Counted from the stretch's first letter, positions 55,119-63,249 are shown. The stretch is DNA of 64,000 nucleotides from Streptomyces echinoruber (GCF_014651135.1 NZ_BMWH01000004.1:124001-188000); one strand, 5' to 3'. Numbers and translations: made by a program. The notes: generated by a model from the letters alone, not told the origin.

Positions 55119-56387
55119 ATGAGCCACGACTCCACCGCCACGCCGGAAGGCGCGACCCGGAAGCTGTCCGGGCGGCGCCGCAAGGAGATCGTCGCGGTGC
55201 TGCTGTTCAGCGGCGGCCCCATTTTCGAGAGTTCCATTCCGCTGTCGGTGTTCGGGGTTGACCGCCAGGACGCCGGCGTGCCGCGCTACCGACTGCTGGT
55301 GTGCGCCGGCGAGGCGGGCCCGCTGCGGACCACAGGGGGCCTGGAACTCACCGCACCACATGGCCTGGAGGCGATCTCCCGGGCCGGCACCGTCGTCGTG
55401 CCGGCCTGGCGCTCGATCACCTCGCCGCCGCCGGAGGAGGCGCTCGACGCACTGCGCCGGGCGCACGAGGAGGGTGCCCGCATCGTCGGGCTGTGCACGG
55501 GCGCGTTCGTGCTCGCGGCAGCCGGCCTGCTCGACGGGCGCCCCGCGACCACACACTGGATGTACGCGCCGACGCTGGCCAAGCGCTATCCGTCGGTGCA
55601 CGTCGATCCACGCGAACTGTTCGTGGACGACGGCGACGTGCTCACGTCGGCCGGCACCGCCGCCGGCATCGACCTGTGCCTGCACATCGTGCGCACGGAC
55701 CACGGCAACGAGGCGGCGGGCGCGCTGGCCCGGCGCCTGGTGGTCCCGCCGCGCCGAAGCGGCGGACAGGAACGCTACCTCGACCGGTCTTTACCGGAGG
55801 AGATCGGCGCCGACCCGCTCGCCGAGGTCGTCGCCTGGGCGCTGGAGCACCTCCACGAGCAGTTCGACGTGGAGACGCTGGCGGCGCGGGCGTACATGAG
55901 CCGCCGTACGTTCGACCGCCGCTTCCGGTCGCTGACCGGCAGCGCGCCGCTGCAGTGGCTGATCACGCAGCGGGTGCTGCAGGCGCAGCGGCTGCTGGAG
56001 ACCTCCGACTACTCCGTGGACGAGGTCGCCGGGCGGTGCGGCTTCCGCTCGCCGGTCGCACTGCGCGGGCACTTCCGGCGGCAGCTGGGGGCCTCCCCGG
56101 CCGCCTACCGGGCGGCGTACCGGGCGCGGCGGCCGCAGGGCGAGAAGTCCGGGGACGGCGACACCTCGCCGGCGACGCCCGCGGGCACGTCCGCGGCGGC
56201 GGCCGGCCCGGCGGGCGGCACGCACGCGAACGCCGGCGCCCGGATCGGTGACGGCAACGGCGCCGGTCCCGTCGGCCCGACCCCGTCCTCCCCCCTCCAC
56301 GGGGAGGGACCGGTGCCGCGCCAGACGCGCCGCAAGGCCGCCAGCACCGTGGGGGCCGGGGTGCCGTCGCCGCGCAGCGGTTCGTAG
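55119..56387 (+). CDS. adpA: AraC-family developmental regulator AdpA
   Basis: A 422-residue protein with an N-terminal DJ-1/PfpI (ThiJ-like) domain (VAVLLFSGGPIFESSIPLSV, AHEEGARIVGLCTGAFVLAA, residues 25-190) and a C-terminal AraC HTH (FDVETLAARAYMSRRTFDRR; DEVAGRCGFRSPVALRGHFR, residues 240-330). The linker has Leu225 encoded by the rare codon TTA (55791-55793), the conserved bldA-dependent site of adpA/bldH. AdpA activates many genes for aerial growth and antibiotics. A long Ala/Gly/Pro-rich tail follows the HTH. A hairpin terminator follows, and orn lies next, in the conserved order. Confidence 0.95.
   Translation: MSHDSTATPEGATRKLSGRRRKEIVAVLLFSGGPIFESSIPLSVFGVDRQDAGVPRYRLLVCAGEAGPLRTTGGLELTAPHGLEAISRAGTVVVPAWRSITSPPPEEALDALRRAHEEGARIVGLCTGAFVLAAAGLLDGRPATTHWMYAPTLAKRYPSVHVDPRELFVDDGDVLTSAGTAAGIDLCLHIVRTDHGNEAAGALARRLVVPPRRSGGQERYLDRSLPEEIGADPLAEVVAWALEHLHEQFDVETLAARAYMSRRTFDRRFRSLTGSAPLQWLITQRVLQAQRLLETSDYSVDEVAGRCGFRSPVALRGHFRRQLGASPAAYRAAYRARRPQGEKSGDGDTSPATPAGTSAAAAGPAGGTHANAGARIGDGNGAGPVGPTPSSPLHGEGPVPRQTRRKAASTVGAGVPSPRSGS
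55791..55793 (+). promoter_or_regulatory. TTA (Leu) codon in adpA, bldA control point
   Basis: The frame reads CGG TCT TTA CCG GAG in the linker between the two AdpA domains. In Streptomyces TTA needs the bldA tRNA, which matures late, so translation is gated developmentally. The position matches the conserved TTA of adpA. Confidence 0.9.
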
Positions 56388-56406
56388 GCAGGCGGCCCCG
56401 TCCGTG

Positions 56407-56445
56407 GATCCGGGCCCGCGAGGCATGTCCTCGCGGGCCCGGATC
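56407..56445 (+). terminator. Hairpin terminator after adpA
   Basis: A perfect 17-bp stem, GATCCGGGCCCGCGAGG with CCTCGCGGGCCCGGATC, around the loop CATGT and followed by TTTGT. It separates adpA from orn. Confidence 0.93.
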
Positions 56446-56501
56446 TTTGTCCCGCCGCACGCCGGGTCCGGCCCGTGGAGGCGGGCCGTAGGGTTAGACA
56501 C

Positions 56502-57104
56502 ATGAACGATCGCATGGTGTGGATCGACTGCGAGATGACCGGACTCTCGCTGTCGACCGACGCGCTCATCGAGGTGGCCGCCCTCGTCACGGACTCCGAG
56601 CTGAACGTGCTCGGCGAGGGCGTGGACATCGTCATCCGGCCGCCGGACGAGGCGCTGGAGTCGATGCCGGAGGTGGTGCGGCGGATGCACACCGCGTCCG
56701 GCCTGCTCGAGGAGCTGCCGCACGGCACGACGCTGGCGGAGGCGGAGGAGCGGGTGCTGGCGTATGTGAAGGAGTACGTGAAGGAGCCCGGCAAGGCGCC
56801 GCTGTGCGGGAACTCCGTGAGCACCGACCGGGGCTTCCTGCTGCGGGACATGCCGACGCTGGAGGAGTACCTGCACTACCGGATCGTCGACGTGTCGTCG
56901 ATCAAGGAGCTGGCCCGCCGGTGGTACCCGCGGGCGTACTTCAACGCCCCGCAGAAGAACGGCAACCACCGGGCCCTCGCCGACATCCGGGAGTCCATCG
57001 CCGAGCTGCGCTACTACCGCGAGGCCATCTTCGTGCCGCCGCCCGGCCCCGGCTCCGACACCGCCAAGGAGATCGCGGCCAAGCACGTTCTGCCTGCTCA
57101 GTGA
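56502..57104 (+). CDS. orn: Oligoribonuclease
   Basis: A 200-residue DEDDh 3'-5' exonuclease that clears nanoRNAs and linear dinucleotides such as pGpG. Catalytic residues: WIDCEMTGL near 8 (Asp, Glu), LLRDMPTLEEYLHYRIVDVS near 115 (Asp) and NHRALADIRESIAELRYYR near 160 (His, Asp). Length matches the family. Start ATG 56502. Downstream of adpA, in the order known in Streptomyces. Confidence 0.95.
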   Translation: MNDRMVWIDCEMTGLSLSTDALIEVAALVTDSELNVLGEGVDIVIRPPDEALESMPEVVRRMHTASGLLEELPHGTTLAEAEERVLAYVKEYVKEPGKAPLCGNSVSTDRGFLLRDMPTLEEYLHYRIVDVSSIKELARRWYPRAYFNAPQKNGNHRALADIRESIAELRYYREAIFVPPPGPGSDTAKEIAAKHVLPAQ

Positions 57105-57219
57105 GGGAAACGGGGCCCGGGCAGGGACACGGCGAAAGGCGGGCGCGAGCACCCCTTCCGACCCTGTACACTTTTTCTCGGCCGAGCGGGGAGACCACGC
57201 AGTCCGAACGCCGGTCGTG

Positions 57220-57292
57220 GTGGGTGTAGCTCAGCTGGTAGAGCACCTGGTTGTGGTCCAGGATGTCGCGGGTTCGAGTCCCGTCACTCACC
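57220..57292 (+). tRNA. tRNA-His (GTG anticodon)
   Basis: Acceptor arms GTGGGTG / CACTCAC (one G-U pair), D arm TAGCTCAGCTGGTAGAGC, anticodon stem CCTGG/CCAGG around TTGTGGT with GTG in the middle, and the T arm CGGGTTCGAGTCCCG. The base before the acceptor is G (57219, the G-1 of tRNA-His) and the discriminator is C, as required for His. CCA is not encoded. Confidence 0.97.
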
Positions 57293-57300
57293 CTCTTCTG

Positions 57301-57339
57301 AGAGGCCGACGACCTGCACTAATGCGGTCGTCGGCCTCT
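57301..57339 (+). terminator. Hairpin terminator after tRNA-His
   Basis: AGAGGCCGACGACC pairs perfectly with GGTCGTCGGCCTCT around an 11-base loop, followed by TTCGTT. It starts 9 bp after the tRNA. Confidence 0.93.
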
Positions 57340-57378
57340 TTCGTTGCCTCCATGGCCACACGGTGGCCACACGGGATG

Positions 57379-57414
57379 ACGCCCCCTCTCGGCCTCGGCC
57401 GGAAGGGGCGTTTT
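57379..57414 (+). terminator. Second hairpin with T tract downstream of tRNA-His
   Basis: ACGCCCC pairs with GGGGCGT around a GGCC-containing loop and is followed directly by TTTTC. The stretch between the two hairpins has a near-repeat TGGCCACACGG x2 (57351-57372). Possibly the end of an element no longer present. Confidence 0.6.
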
Positions 57415-57480
57415 CTCCGTTCGGGTGAACTCCCAGCACAAACGTGCGCCATTGACCCCGGCCTCCCGACGGACGACGGT

Positions 57481-57498
57481 CGTAGAAGTCCGTAGAAG
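57481..57498. promoter_or_regulatory. Candidate operator, first copy
   Basis: CGTAGAAGTCCGTAGAAG, a direct repeat of CGTAGAA with 10-bp period, 21 bp upstream of the GTG at 57519. It recurs, as CATAGAAAACCGTAGAAA, at 59121-59138 upstream of the second gene pair of this module. Likely bound by the DUF5753 HTH regulator encoded between them; inferred. Confidence 0.55.
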
Positions 57499-57518
57499 CC
57501 AGAGGAATGGGGAGATCC

Positions 57519-57761
57519 GTGACGCTACGGTTCATCGCGAAGGATCCGAACACCAACGGCGACAACTGCCCGACCGTCTGGGTGGACGAGGAGACGAAGG
57601 ACCTGGTCATCCAGGGATGGAAGGCGGACGGCGAGACGGAGCGGGAGTGCCTGAAGACCGGGAGCATCCCCGACACCGAAGCGGTCGTCCGGTTGCCTGC
57701 CCGCATGATGGCCGCGATCAGGGAGGCGTGTGATGTCGCAGACGGTTCCTCCGTTCGCTGA
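57519..57761 (+). CDS. Small protein of WhiJ-like module
   Basis: An 80-residue cytoplasmic protein (GTG 57519, VTLRFIAKDPNTNGDNCPTV). It occupies the slot often filled by DUF397 proteins beside DUF5753 regulators, although it lacks the usual DUF397 start. GTG was chosen because GGGGAGA stands just before it; the ATG at 57507 is alternative. It overlaps the next gene by 29 bp. No function known. Confidence 0.65.
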   Translation: MTLRFIAKDPNTNGDNCPTVWVDEETKDLVIQGWKADGETERECLKTGSIPDTEAVVRLPARMMAAIREACDVADGSSVR

Positions 57762-58257
57762 CCTGCTGGCCCGCTGCCGCCACAGTGCGGTCCACCTGGA
57801 GACCCGCGACGTCTACGGCGTCCCGGAGGAGGACGAGGACTTCGCGGCCTGGCGAGCCGGCCACCGGCACACCCCGGACAACCGGGAGCAGTGGTGGAAC
57901 TCCTTCCACTCCTGCGTCGCCGAAGCCGTGGGCCGGGGCGTCCGTGTCCGCCGTGCCCGCATCGTCTCCGAGCCGCTGTCCGAGTACGTACGCTACGAGC
58001 ACTCCTGCACGTTCCAGAACGTGATGGCCGGCGAGGACGTCCGCTGGCTTCCGCGCCGTCTGGCCTCCGACCTGCTGATCCCCGGCAACGACCTCTGGCT
58101 GTTCGACAACGACCTGATCCGGTTCGGTCTGTTCTCCGGCGACGGGGCCTTCGTGGAGCACACCCTCTGCGACGATCCTGACGTGATCAAGAACGTGTCC
58201 GAGGCGTTCGAGAACGTCTGGAGCCGCGCCATCCCGCACGACCGCTACACCGTCTGA
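57733..58257 (+). CDS. DUF6879-type protein
   Basis: A 174-residue cytoplasmic protein with conserved pieces FADLLARCRHSAVHLETRDV, GRGVRVRRARIVSEPLSEYV, WLPRRLASDLLIPGNDLWLF and FENVWSRAIPHDRYTV. Such proteins are repeatedly found next to DUF5753 HTH proteins in Streptomyces. ATG 57733 follows GGGAGG at 6 bp. Role in the regulatory pair is unknown. Possibly an antagonist or partner of the HTH protein. Confidence 0.75.
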   Translation: MSQTVPPFADLLARCRHSAVHLETRDVYGVPEEDEDFAAWRAGHRHTPDNREQWWNSFHSCVAEAVGRGVRVRRARIVSEPLSEYVRYEHSCTFQNVMAGEDVRWLPRRLASDLLIPGNDLWLFDNDLIRFGLFSGDGAFVEHTLCDDPDVIKNVSEAFENVWSRAIPHDRYTV

Positions 58258-58267
58258 GTCACCGGGC

Positions 58268-59116
58268 ATGACCGAGTCGCCAACAGCCGCCGTTCAAGCT
58301 GCCCGACGTCAGCTCGCCACCCGTCTGCGGGAGATCCGCACGGAGGCGGGGCTGACGGCCACGGAGCTTGCCCGGCGGCTGGACTGGTATCCCTCGAAGG
58401 TCTCCCGCATCGAGAACGCCCGGACTCCCCCGGCGATAGCGGACATCAGGGCTTGGTGCGCGGCGTGCGGGGCCGACCGCGCCGTGGACGACCTGGTGGC
58501 CTCCGCCCAGTCCGCCGACTCCATGTACATGGAGTGGCGCCGTCTTCAGCGCACCGGGCTGCGGCACCTTCAGGAGTCCCGTGTCGAGCTGTACGAGCGC
58601 ACGCGCCTGTTCCGGGTGTACTGCTCCACCGTCATCCCCGGACTGCTCCAGACGCCCGCATACGCCACTGCGCTCCTGGAGTCGATCGCGCGCTTCCACA
58701 ACACCCCGAACGACGTCGCGGAGGCCGTGGAGGCCCGGATGCAGCGGTCCCGGGTGCTCTTCACCGCGGGGAACCGCTTCTCGGTGCTGGTGGAGGAGTC
58801 CGTGCTCCGGTACCGCATCGGTGACGCCGAGACGATGGCCGGGCAACTGGGCTACCTGCTCACGCTGATGTCCCTGCCCTCCGTCAGCCTCGGCGTGATC
58901 CCCTTCTCGGCACAGCGCCCGACGTGGCCTCTGGAGACCTTCAACGTCTTCGACGACGCCCGGGTCCATGTGGAACTGCTCTCGGCGGCGGTCAAGATCA
59001 CGGCCCCGAGCGAGGTGGAACAGTACGTCAGGGCCTCCCAGATGCTGAGTCGTTCAGCCGTCTACGGCAGTGCCGCACGTGACTTGATCACCGCGGCCAT
59101 CACCCATCTCGGGTAG
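58268..59116 (+). CDS. XRE-family HTH regulator with DUF5753 domain
   Basis: A 282-residue WhiJ-like regulator. Residues 16-75 form the HTH (REIRTEAGLTATELARRLDW, then YPSKVSRIENARTPP); the rest is DUF5753 (LYERTRLFRVYCSTVIPGLL, QTPAYATALLESIARFHNTP, FSVLVEESVLRYRIGDAET, SLGVIPFSAQRPTWPLETF). Streptomyces carry many such proteins, in sets with a small DUF397-like gene and an ATPase, acting on development and antibiotic production. Sits between the two candidate operator copies. Ligand unknown. Confidence 0.92.
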   Translation: MTESPTAAVQAARRQLATRLREIRTEAGLTATELARRLDWYPSKVSRIENARTPPAIADIRAWCAACGADRAVDDLVASAQSADSMYMEWRRLQRTGLRHLQESRVELYERTRLFRVYCSTVIPGLLQTPAYATALLESIARFHNTPNDVAEAVEARMQRSRVLFTAGNRFSVLVEESVLRYRIGDAETMAGQLGYLLTLMSLPSVSLGVIPFSAQRPTWPLETFNVFDDARVHVELLSAAVKITAPSEVEQYVRASQMLSRSAVYGSAARDLITAAITHLG

Positions 59117-59120
59117 AGAG

Positions 59121-59138
59121 CATAGAAAACCGTAGAAA
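59121..59138. promoter_or_regulatory. Candidate operator, second copy
   Basis: CATAGAAAACCGTAGAAA matches the site at 57481-57498 (shared pattern CRTAGAARWCCGTAGAAR). It lies 4 bp after the stop of the DUF5753 regulator and about 140 bp upstream of the ATPase gene at 59275. Confidence 0.55.
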
Positions 59139-59274
59139 CTCGTTGAGGCCCGTCTGACGCCTTTCCTACGGTCTCTGCCAACCGACTTGCTCCCGGGGAA
59201 TGCCGTCGCCCAGGCCGCCCCATGACGCGAAGTCGGCGGTCCTTCCTGACCGTTCGACGGCGAACGAGGCCCAG

Positions 59275-59697
59275 ATGATCCTGCCAGCGAAGCCGCATCA
59301 CACCGGGCATCCCGGATACTCCGAGACCCTCCCAGGTCTGGAGGAGAGCGCCGAGGCCGCCCGCACGCTCGTACGGACGGCCCTGGCGGCCTGGTACCTG
59401 GAGGATCTGACGGACACCGCGATACTGCTCGTCTCGGAGCTGGTGGCCAACGCGGTCAAGCACACCAACAGCCGGCTGATCCGGGTCATCGTCACCCGGC
59501 CGAGCGAGCGGTTCGTACGGGTCGGTGTCGTGGACAGGGCCAGGGTGCTGCCGAAGCTGGTCGAGCCCGGTGACGACCTCCTCACCTGCGGTCGGGGCCT
59601 CCTCCTGGTCGACGCCCTGGCCGAGCGCTGGGGCACCGACCTCTACCGCTGGGGCAAGCAGGTCTGGGTCGAGCTGATGAGCGAGGCGGCCCGATGA
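59275..59697 (+). CDS. HATPase_c anti-sigma-like ATP-binding protein
   Basis: A 140-residue GHKL-fold protein of the RsbW-like type. The ATP-binding motif is LLVSELVANAVKHTNSRLIR (N box) near 60, VGVVDRARVLPKLVEPGDD and GRGLLLVDALAERWGTDLYR near 108 (G boxes). Related proteins act as anti-sigma factors or as partners in WhiJ/AbaA-type clusters. ATG 59275 has GAGG upstream; an ATG at 59200 is in frame and would extend the protein by 25 residues. ATGA overlap with the next gene. Confidence 0.85.
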   Translation: MILPAKPHHTGHPGYSETLPGLEESAEAARTLVRTALAAWYLEDLTDTAILLVSELVANAVKHTNSRLIRVIVTRPSERFVRVGVVDRARVLPKLVEPGDDLLTCGRGLLLVDALAERWGTDLYRWGKQVWVELMSEAAR

Positions 59698-59903
59698 CCG
59701 AGCAGAAGTCCCCGTGGGTGGGCGATCAGGTCTACGACGCCGACGCGGGCAAGGAGGGCATCGTCACCGACGTGAAGCGGGACGGCACGTACATCCTGCG
59801 CGAGACGTACTCGTTCGCCCTGAGGTGGACCGTCCCGAACGCCGACAAGCTGACCGTCACCGCGCCGCGTCTGGAGCGCCTCGAGAGGGAGCGGGAGGCG
59901 TAA
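59694..59903 (+). CDS. Small protein of WhiJ-like module
   Basis: A 69-residue protein starting inside the ATPase stop (ATGA). Beta-rich, SH3-like appearance: WVGDQVYDADAGKEGIVTDV, then GTYILRETYSFALRWTVPNA. No membrane segment. The coupling suggests a joint role with the ATP-binding protein. No known function. Confidence 0.7.
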   Translation: MTEQKSPWVGDQVYDADAGKEGIVTDVKRDGTYILRETYSFALRWTVPNADKLTVTAPRLERLEREREA

Positions 59904-60014
59904 CCGTGCGCCGCAGCACGCTCCCGCCTCCGCACTCCCTCACGGGGGCATGCCGCAGAGGCTCCCCCGCTCCTTCCCGGAATCGGAAGCGAAGCCCCCG
60001 TGGCCCGGTCGTCC

Positions 60015-61013
60015 TCAAGGGCGGATGCAGGAGGTGCGCGCGTGCGGGCCGGGGTGGCCGGGGGTGTCGACGTGGGCCTCGACGTAGACGCAGCCGGTGC
60101 GGGTGGACAGCACGTCGCCCCAGCTCCCGGGCAGGGTCTGGTCACCGCGGTAGGAGGCGGGGGCGGTGGCGCCGTCGGGGTCGCGGTGGGCGTCGGTGTG
60201 CACCGTCCACCGGTGGGACACCGGGCCCTGGAGGTAACCCCAGGCGGCTCGGCAGGCTCGGGAGTACATCAGGATCAAGGTGCCGTAGGTCTTGCCGTCC
60301 GCCCAGCGCACGGTCTGCCAGTCGAGCTGCTTCTGGTCCGCCCGGCACCCGGCCTCGTAGGGATCGCTGCCGTCCCGGGCGGGGCGGGCGGCGGGCGGTG
60401 CCGAAGAGGCCACTCCGTTCGCCGGCACCGCACTGGCGGCGGGCCGGTCGGACGGCCTCCCGGACGCGCCGGACGGGGGGTCCGGGCGCGTGAGGAGGAC
60501 GCCCCCGGTCACGGCGAGAGCGGCGCAGGCGACGGACACGGCGATCCACGCCCCGCGCCGGCGGCTCCGGGCCCGGTCGCCGGCTTCAGGGGCCGGGCCG
60601 GTGGCCGGGGCATCGGCGGACGGGGCGTCAATGGCCGGGGCATCGGCGGACGGGGCATCGGTGGCCGGAGCGTCGGTGGACGGCTCCGCGGCGGCATCGT
60701 CCTTCGCCGCGGTCCCGGACGGTACGGCCTTCTCCTCCGTCCCGTCGGGCGGGGCGCTCTCGCGGGCGACCTCCCAGAGCTGCCGCCACCGGGCGGGATC
60801 GGACCCGCAGCTGTGGACGAACGCCTCCACCAGGTCCCAGGACGGGAGGCGCCGGCCGCTCTCCGCGTTGGAGAGAGCGGCCAGGGAGTAGCCCGACCGC
60901 GCGGCGACCTGCCGCAGCGTCAGGCCGCTGCCGTCCCGCAGTGCGCGGAGTCTCAGCGCGAGTTGGGCCCGAGGACCGTTTCCCGTGATCGGTGTTCTGC
61001 GCCGCCCCGTCAT
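60015..61013 (-). CDS. HTH-DUF2690 single-pass membrane protein
   Basis: A 332-residue protein. An N-terminal XRE HTH (LALRLRALRDGSGLTLRQVA, SGYSLAALSNAESGRRLPSW, residues 17-60) is followed by a low-complexity linker with repeated TDAPA/SADAP units (about 108-140), a transmembrane helix (AWIAVSVACAALAVTGGVLL near 158) and an extracellular DUF2690 domain (YEAGCRADQKQLDWQTVRWA; ILMYSRACRAAWGYLQGP). This resembles a membrane-bound one-component sensor. ATG 61013 follows GGGGGG. Possible signal unknown. Confidence 0.88.
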   Translation of the reverse strand: MTGRRRTPITGNGPRAQLALRLRALRDGSGLTLRQVAARSGYSLAALSNAESGRRLPSWDLVEAFVHSCGSDPARWRQLWEVARESAPPDGTEEKAVPSGTAAKDDAAAEPSTDAPATDAPSADAPAIDAPSADAPATGPAPEAGDRARSRRRGAWIAVSVACAALAVTGGVLLTRPDPPSGASGRPSDRPAASAVPANGVASSAPPAARPARDGSDPYEAGCRADQKQLDWQTVRWADGKTYGTLILMYSRACRAAWGYLQGPVSHRWTVHTDAHRDPDGATAPASYRGDQTLPGSWGDVLSTRTGCVYVEAHVDTPGHPGPHARTSCIRP

Positions 61014-61205
61014 GTGCCCCCCAAGTAGTCCTCTCCGAGGGCATTGTGATCGGGCCGGTGTGATCCGGACAGTGCGTTTCCTGCCGTTCTGAGGGCCGCC
61101 CGCGACGCGCACAGCCGTCGTACCGCCGCCGGGTGAGCCCCGGTGGCGGCACGACGGACCGTGGCGTGTCCGGCGTCGAGCGCCGCCGGACACGGTGGTC
61201 ACCGG

Positions 61206-62219
61206 TCAGTACCAGACCTTCTGGCCCTTGGTGATCGTGTCGTAGTACCCCCCTCCGTCGCCCAGGTGCATCAGGTGGCGCGGGCGGGCGCTGCGGCCGC
61301 CGTAGACGCCGCCGGCGGGAGTGAGCGAGGCGCCCTGTACGAGGGAGAAGTGCAGGTGCGGCTCGAATCCCCCGGTGCCGCCGACGGTCCCGATGACCGT
61401 CGAGTCGGTGATGTGCTGGCCCTTGACGACCTTGATGGTGCTGAGATGGCACACCACGCTCCACCAGCCGCCGCCGTGGTCGACCACCACGTACTGCCCG
61501 CAGGTCTCCCAGCCGGCCGGGGCCCAGTCCGCGTAGAGCACGGTGCCCGGGCCGCCCGGGGCGAGGACCGGATCGCCCTGACGCAGGCCGAGGTCCACGG
61601 CGTAGTACTGGTTCATGCGGTTCGTGGTGGCGCAGTTCACGTGGAAGCCCTCGCCGTAGTAGCTGCCGTTCTGCCACGCGTAGCCGGCGCCGCCGTTGGC
61701 CTCCTTCGTGAACGGCGTCTGGAGGAACTTGTTGCTGGGCCAGTCCACGCAGCCCTGGGCGAGGGGAGGCAGGCCGGCCGAGTCACCGCAGTGGGCGATG
61801 CCGGGGCTGTAGCCGTCGGAGCCCACCGTGGGCGTGTTGGTGTACCAGTCGTAGACCCAGGTGCCGTCCGCGAGCCGGTCCCAGGTGGTGAACGGCTTGC
61901 CGCCGTAGGTCCGTCCGTCGACCTGGTCGCCGTTGTTGACCTGGCAGACGATGTCGAGCGCGGTGCCGTTGGGCACGTAGCGCAGCACGTGCCCGGCGTG
62001 CGGTTCGCTCTGCACCGCCAGGCCCTGCGCGTCGGCCCCGGTCACCTGGTACGTGGCCGCCCGGGCCGGGGCGGTAAGGCCGAGCGCGGCCACCGCCAGC
62101 ACCACCGCCGGCAGCAGGGTCCGTACGGCCGGGTGGCGGGTGGCCGGGAGGCGGCGGCGCTCGGTACGGCCGTTGGGTCCGGGCGCGGTGGCAGGCGCGG
62201 TGTGCGGAGATTCGGTCAT
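61206..62219 (-). CDS. Secreted M23 (LytM)-like protein, first metal His replaced
   Basis: A 337-residue exported protein with a long basic start then a signal helix (LPAVVLAVAALGLTAPARAA). Residues 55-120 form an SH3-like domain (GLAVQSEPHAGHVLRYVPNG). The C-terminal M23 region has AVDLGLRQGDPVLAPGGPGT, VVVDHGGGWWSVVCHLSTIK and the HxH motif in PHLHFSLVQG, with KGQKVWY at the end. The residue where M23 enzymes have the first metal His (H-x3-D) is Tyr (NQYYAVDLG), so activity is uncertain. Lies between two DUF2690 proteins on the same strand. Confidence 0.82.
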   Translation of the reverse strand: MTESPHTAPATAPGPNGRTERRRLPATRHPAVRTLLPAVVLAVAALGLTAPARAATYQVTGADAQGLAVQSEPHAGHVLRYVPNGTALDIVCQVNNGDQVDGRTYGGKPFTTWDRLADGTWVYDWYTNTPTVGSDGYSPGIAHCGDSAGLPPLAQGCVDWPSNKFLQTPFTKEANGGAGYAWQNGSYYGEGFHVNCATTNRMNQYYAVDLGLRQGDPVLAPGGPGTVLYADWAPAGWETCGQYVVVDHGGGWWSVVCHLSTIKVVKGQHITDSTVIGTVGGTGGFEPHLHFSLVQGASLTPAGGVYGGRSARPRHLMHLGDGGGYYDTITKGQKVWY

Positions 62220-62315
62220 GTCACGGCTCTCTCTCGTCGGTGTGGCCCGGCTCGTCGGGGGAGTCCGGATCGCCGTCGGACGGCGGCGATCCGGACGTAG
62301 CGGAGGTATGGAGGG

Positions 62316-62792
62316 TCACAGCCAGGGGGTGCAGGTCGACCTGTCCCAGACCCCGCCGTTCTCCTTGGCGACGCAGGCGCGGGCAGGGCCGGGTGCGTAG
62401 AGCTGGTCGGACCAGAAGGGGCCGTCCTCCGGCCTGCCCCAGAACTCGAAATGGCGGCCGGTCTTCGCGCCCACGCCCGGGGCGCCCTGCCGGTCGACCC
62501 AGATCGCGTAGTGACCGTTGTAGTTGTAGCCGGGTGAGAAGCGCGCCCAGTTCGTGCGGCACGTGGACGACCAGCGCAGTTCCAGTTGGCCGTCGTAGGC
62601 CGAAACGGTCCCCTGCGGCACGGTGGCGCTGGTGCCCGCGCATCCGGTGTCGATGGGGTCGAGATTGTCGCACCCGGTGGTCGAGCAGGTCGCCCGTACC
62701 GCCGCGTGGGAGGTGCCGCCGAGCGGGACGAGCAGGGCGAGGAGAGTCCCCGCCACCGCCGCGCCCGTGCGCAGGGTTCGCAGGAGTGCCAT
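62316..62792 (-). CDS. Secreted DUF2690 protein
   Basis: A 158-residue exported protein with signal peptide (RTLRTGAAVAGTLLALLVPL, cleavage near SHAA) and a DUF2690 domain holding paired Cys and Trp patterns (CDNLDPIDTGCAGTSATVPQ; LRWSSTCRTNWARFSPGYNY). The C-terminal part (FWGRPEDGPFWSDQLYAPG) is conserved-looking. DUF2690 has no established function; its repetition next to an HTH-DUF2690 receptor may mean a shared ligand or partner. Start ATG 62792. Confidence 0.8.
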   Translation of the reverse strand: MALLRTLRTGAAVAGTLLALLVPLGGTSHAAVRATCSTTGCDNLDPIDTGCAGTSATVPQGTVSAYDGQLELRWSSTCRTNWARFSPGYNYNGHYAIWVDRQGAPGVGAKTGRHFEFWGRPEDGPFWSDQLYAPGPARACVAKENGGVWDRSTCTPWL

Positions 62793-63249
62793 GGAGGTGC
62801 CGCCTTTCGTCCGGCTGGGTTCTCGGTGCGCCTCACGGAGCGGCCGTGAGGCGTGGGCACCGGTATAGCCAGGGCGCGACGAGCCGCACGAGGACCTGAA
62901 CACGCAGGTGAACAAGGGTGAACAGCAGCCCGGACCAGACCGTGCGCGGTCCGGACCAGGCCGTGCGCGGCTTGGGCGGCCCGTTCGGGTCCATGACACC
63001 CCGGTTCGGCCACCGCCCCCGTCCCCGGGCCGGGCCGCCCGGACCGGGCCCGCGGGCCGCCCCGGTGAACAACGCCGAACCGGACCGGCCCATCCCTGTC
63101 CCCCGATCACCCGTCCGCGGGGGCGGTGAGTACCTCGGGGAGCAGTGAGTACTGCGGTGAGCAGTGAGTACCGCGACGGCAGAAGCGGACTGGCGGGGCG
63201 GGAGGTGGCGTGTCCCGCTCGTGGTCGTCCGTCCGATGCCCCTTTTCCG
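62793..63249. repeat. Gene-free region with two tandem duplications
   Basis: About 460 bp without a gene. A 21-bp unit with CCGGACCAG and CCGTGCGCGG is repeated twice near 62933-62972, and the motif GCAGTGAGTAC(T/C)GCG is repeated at about 63141-63171, with a related copy before it. Confidence 0.6.

Noticed and set aside
57220..57292. attL/attR of an integrated element at tRNA-His
   Set aside because: No second copy of the tRNA 3' end and no integrase were found in the window, so only a possible island edge is reported.
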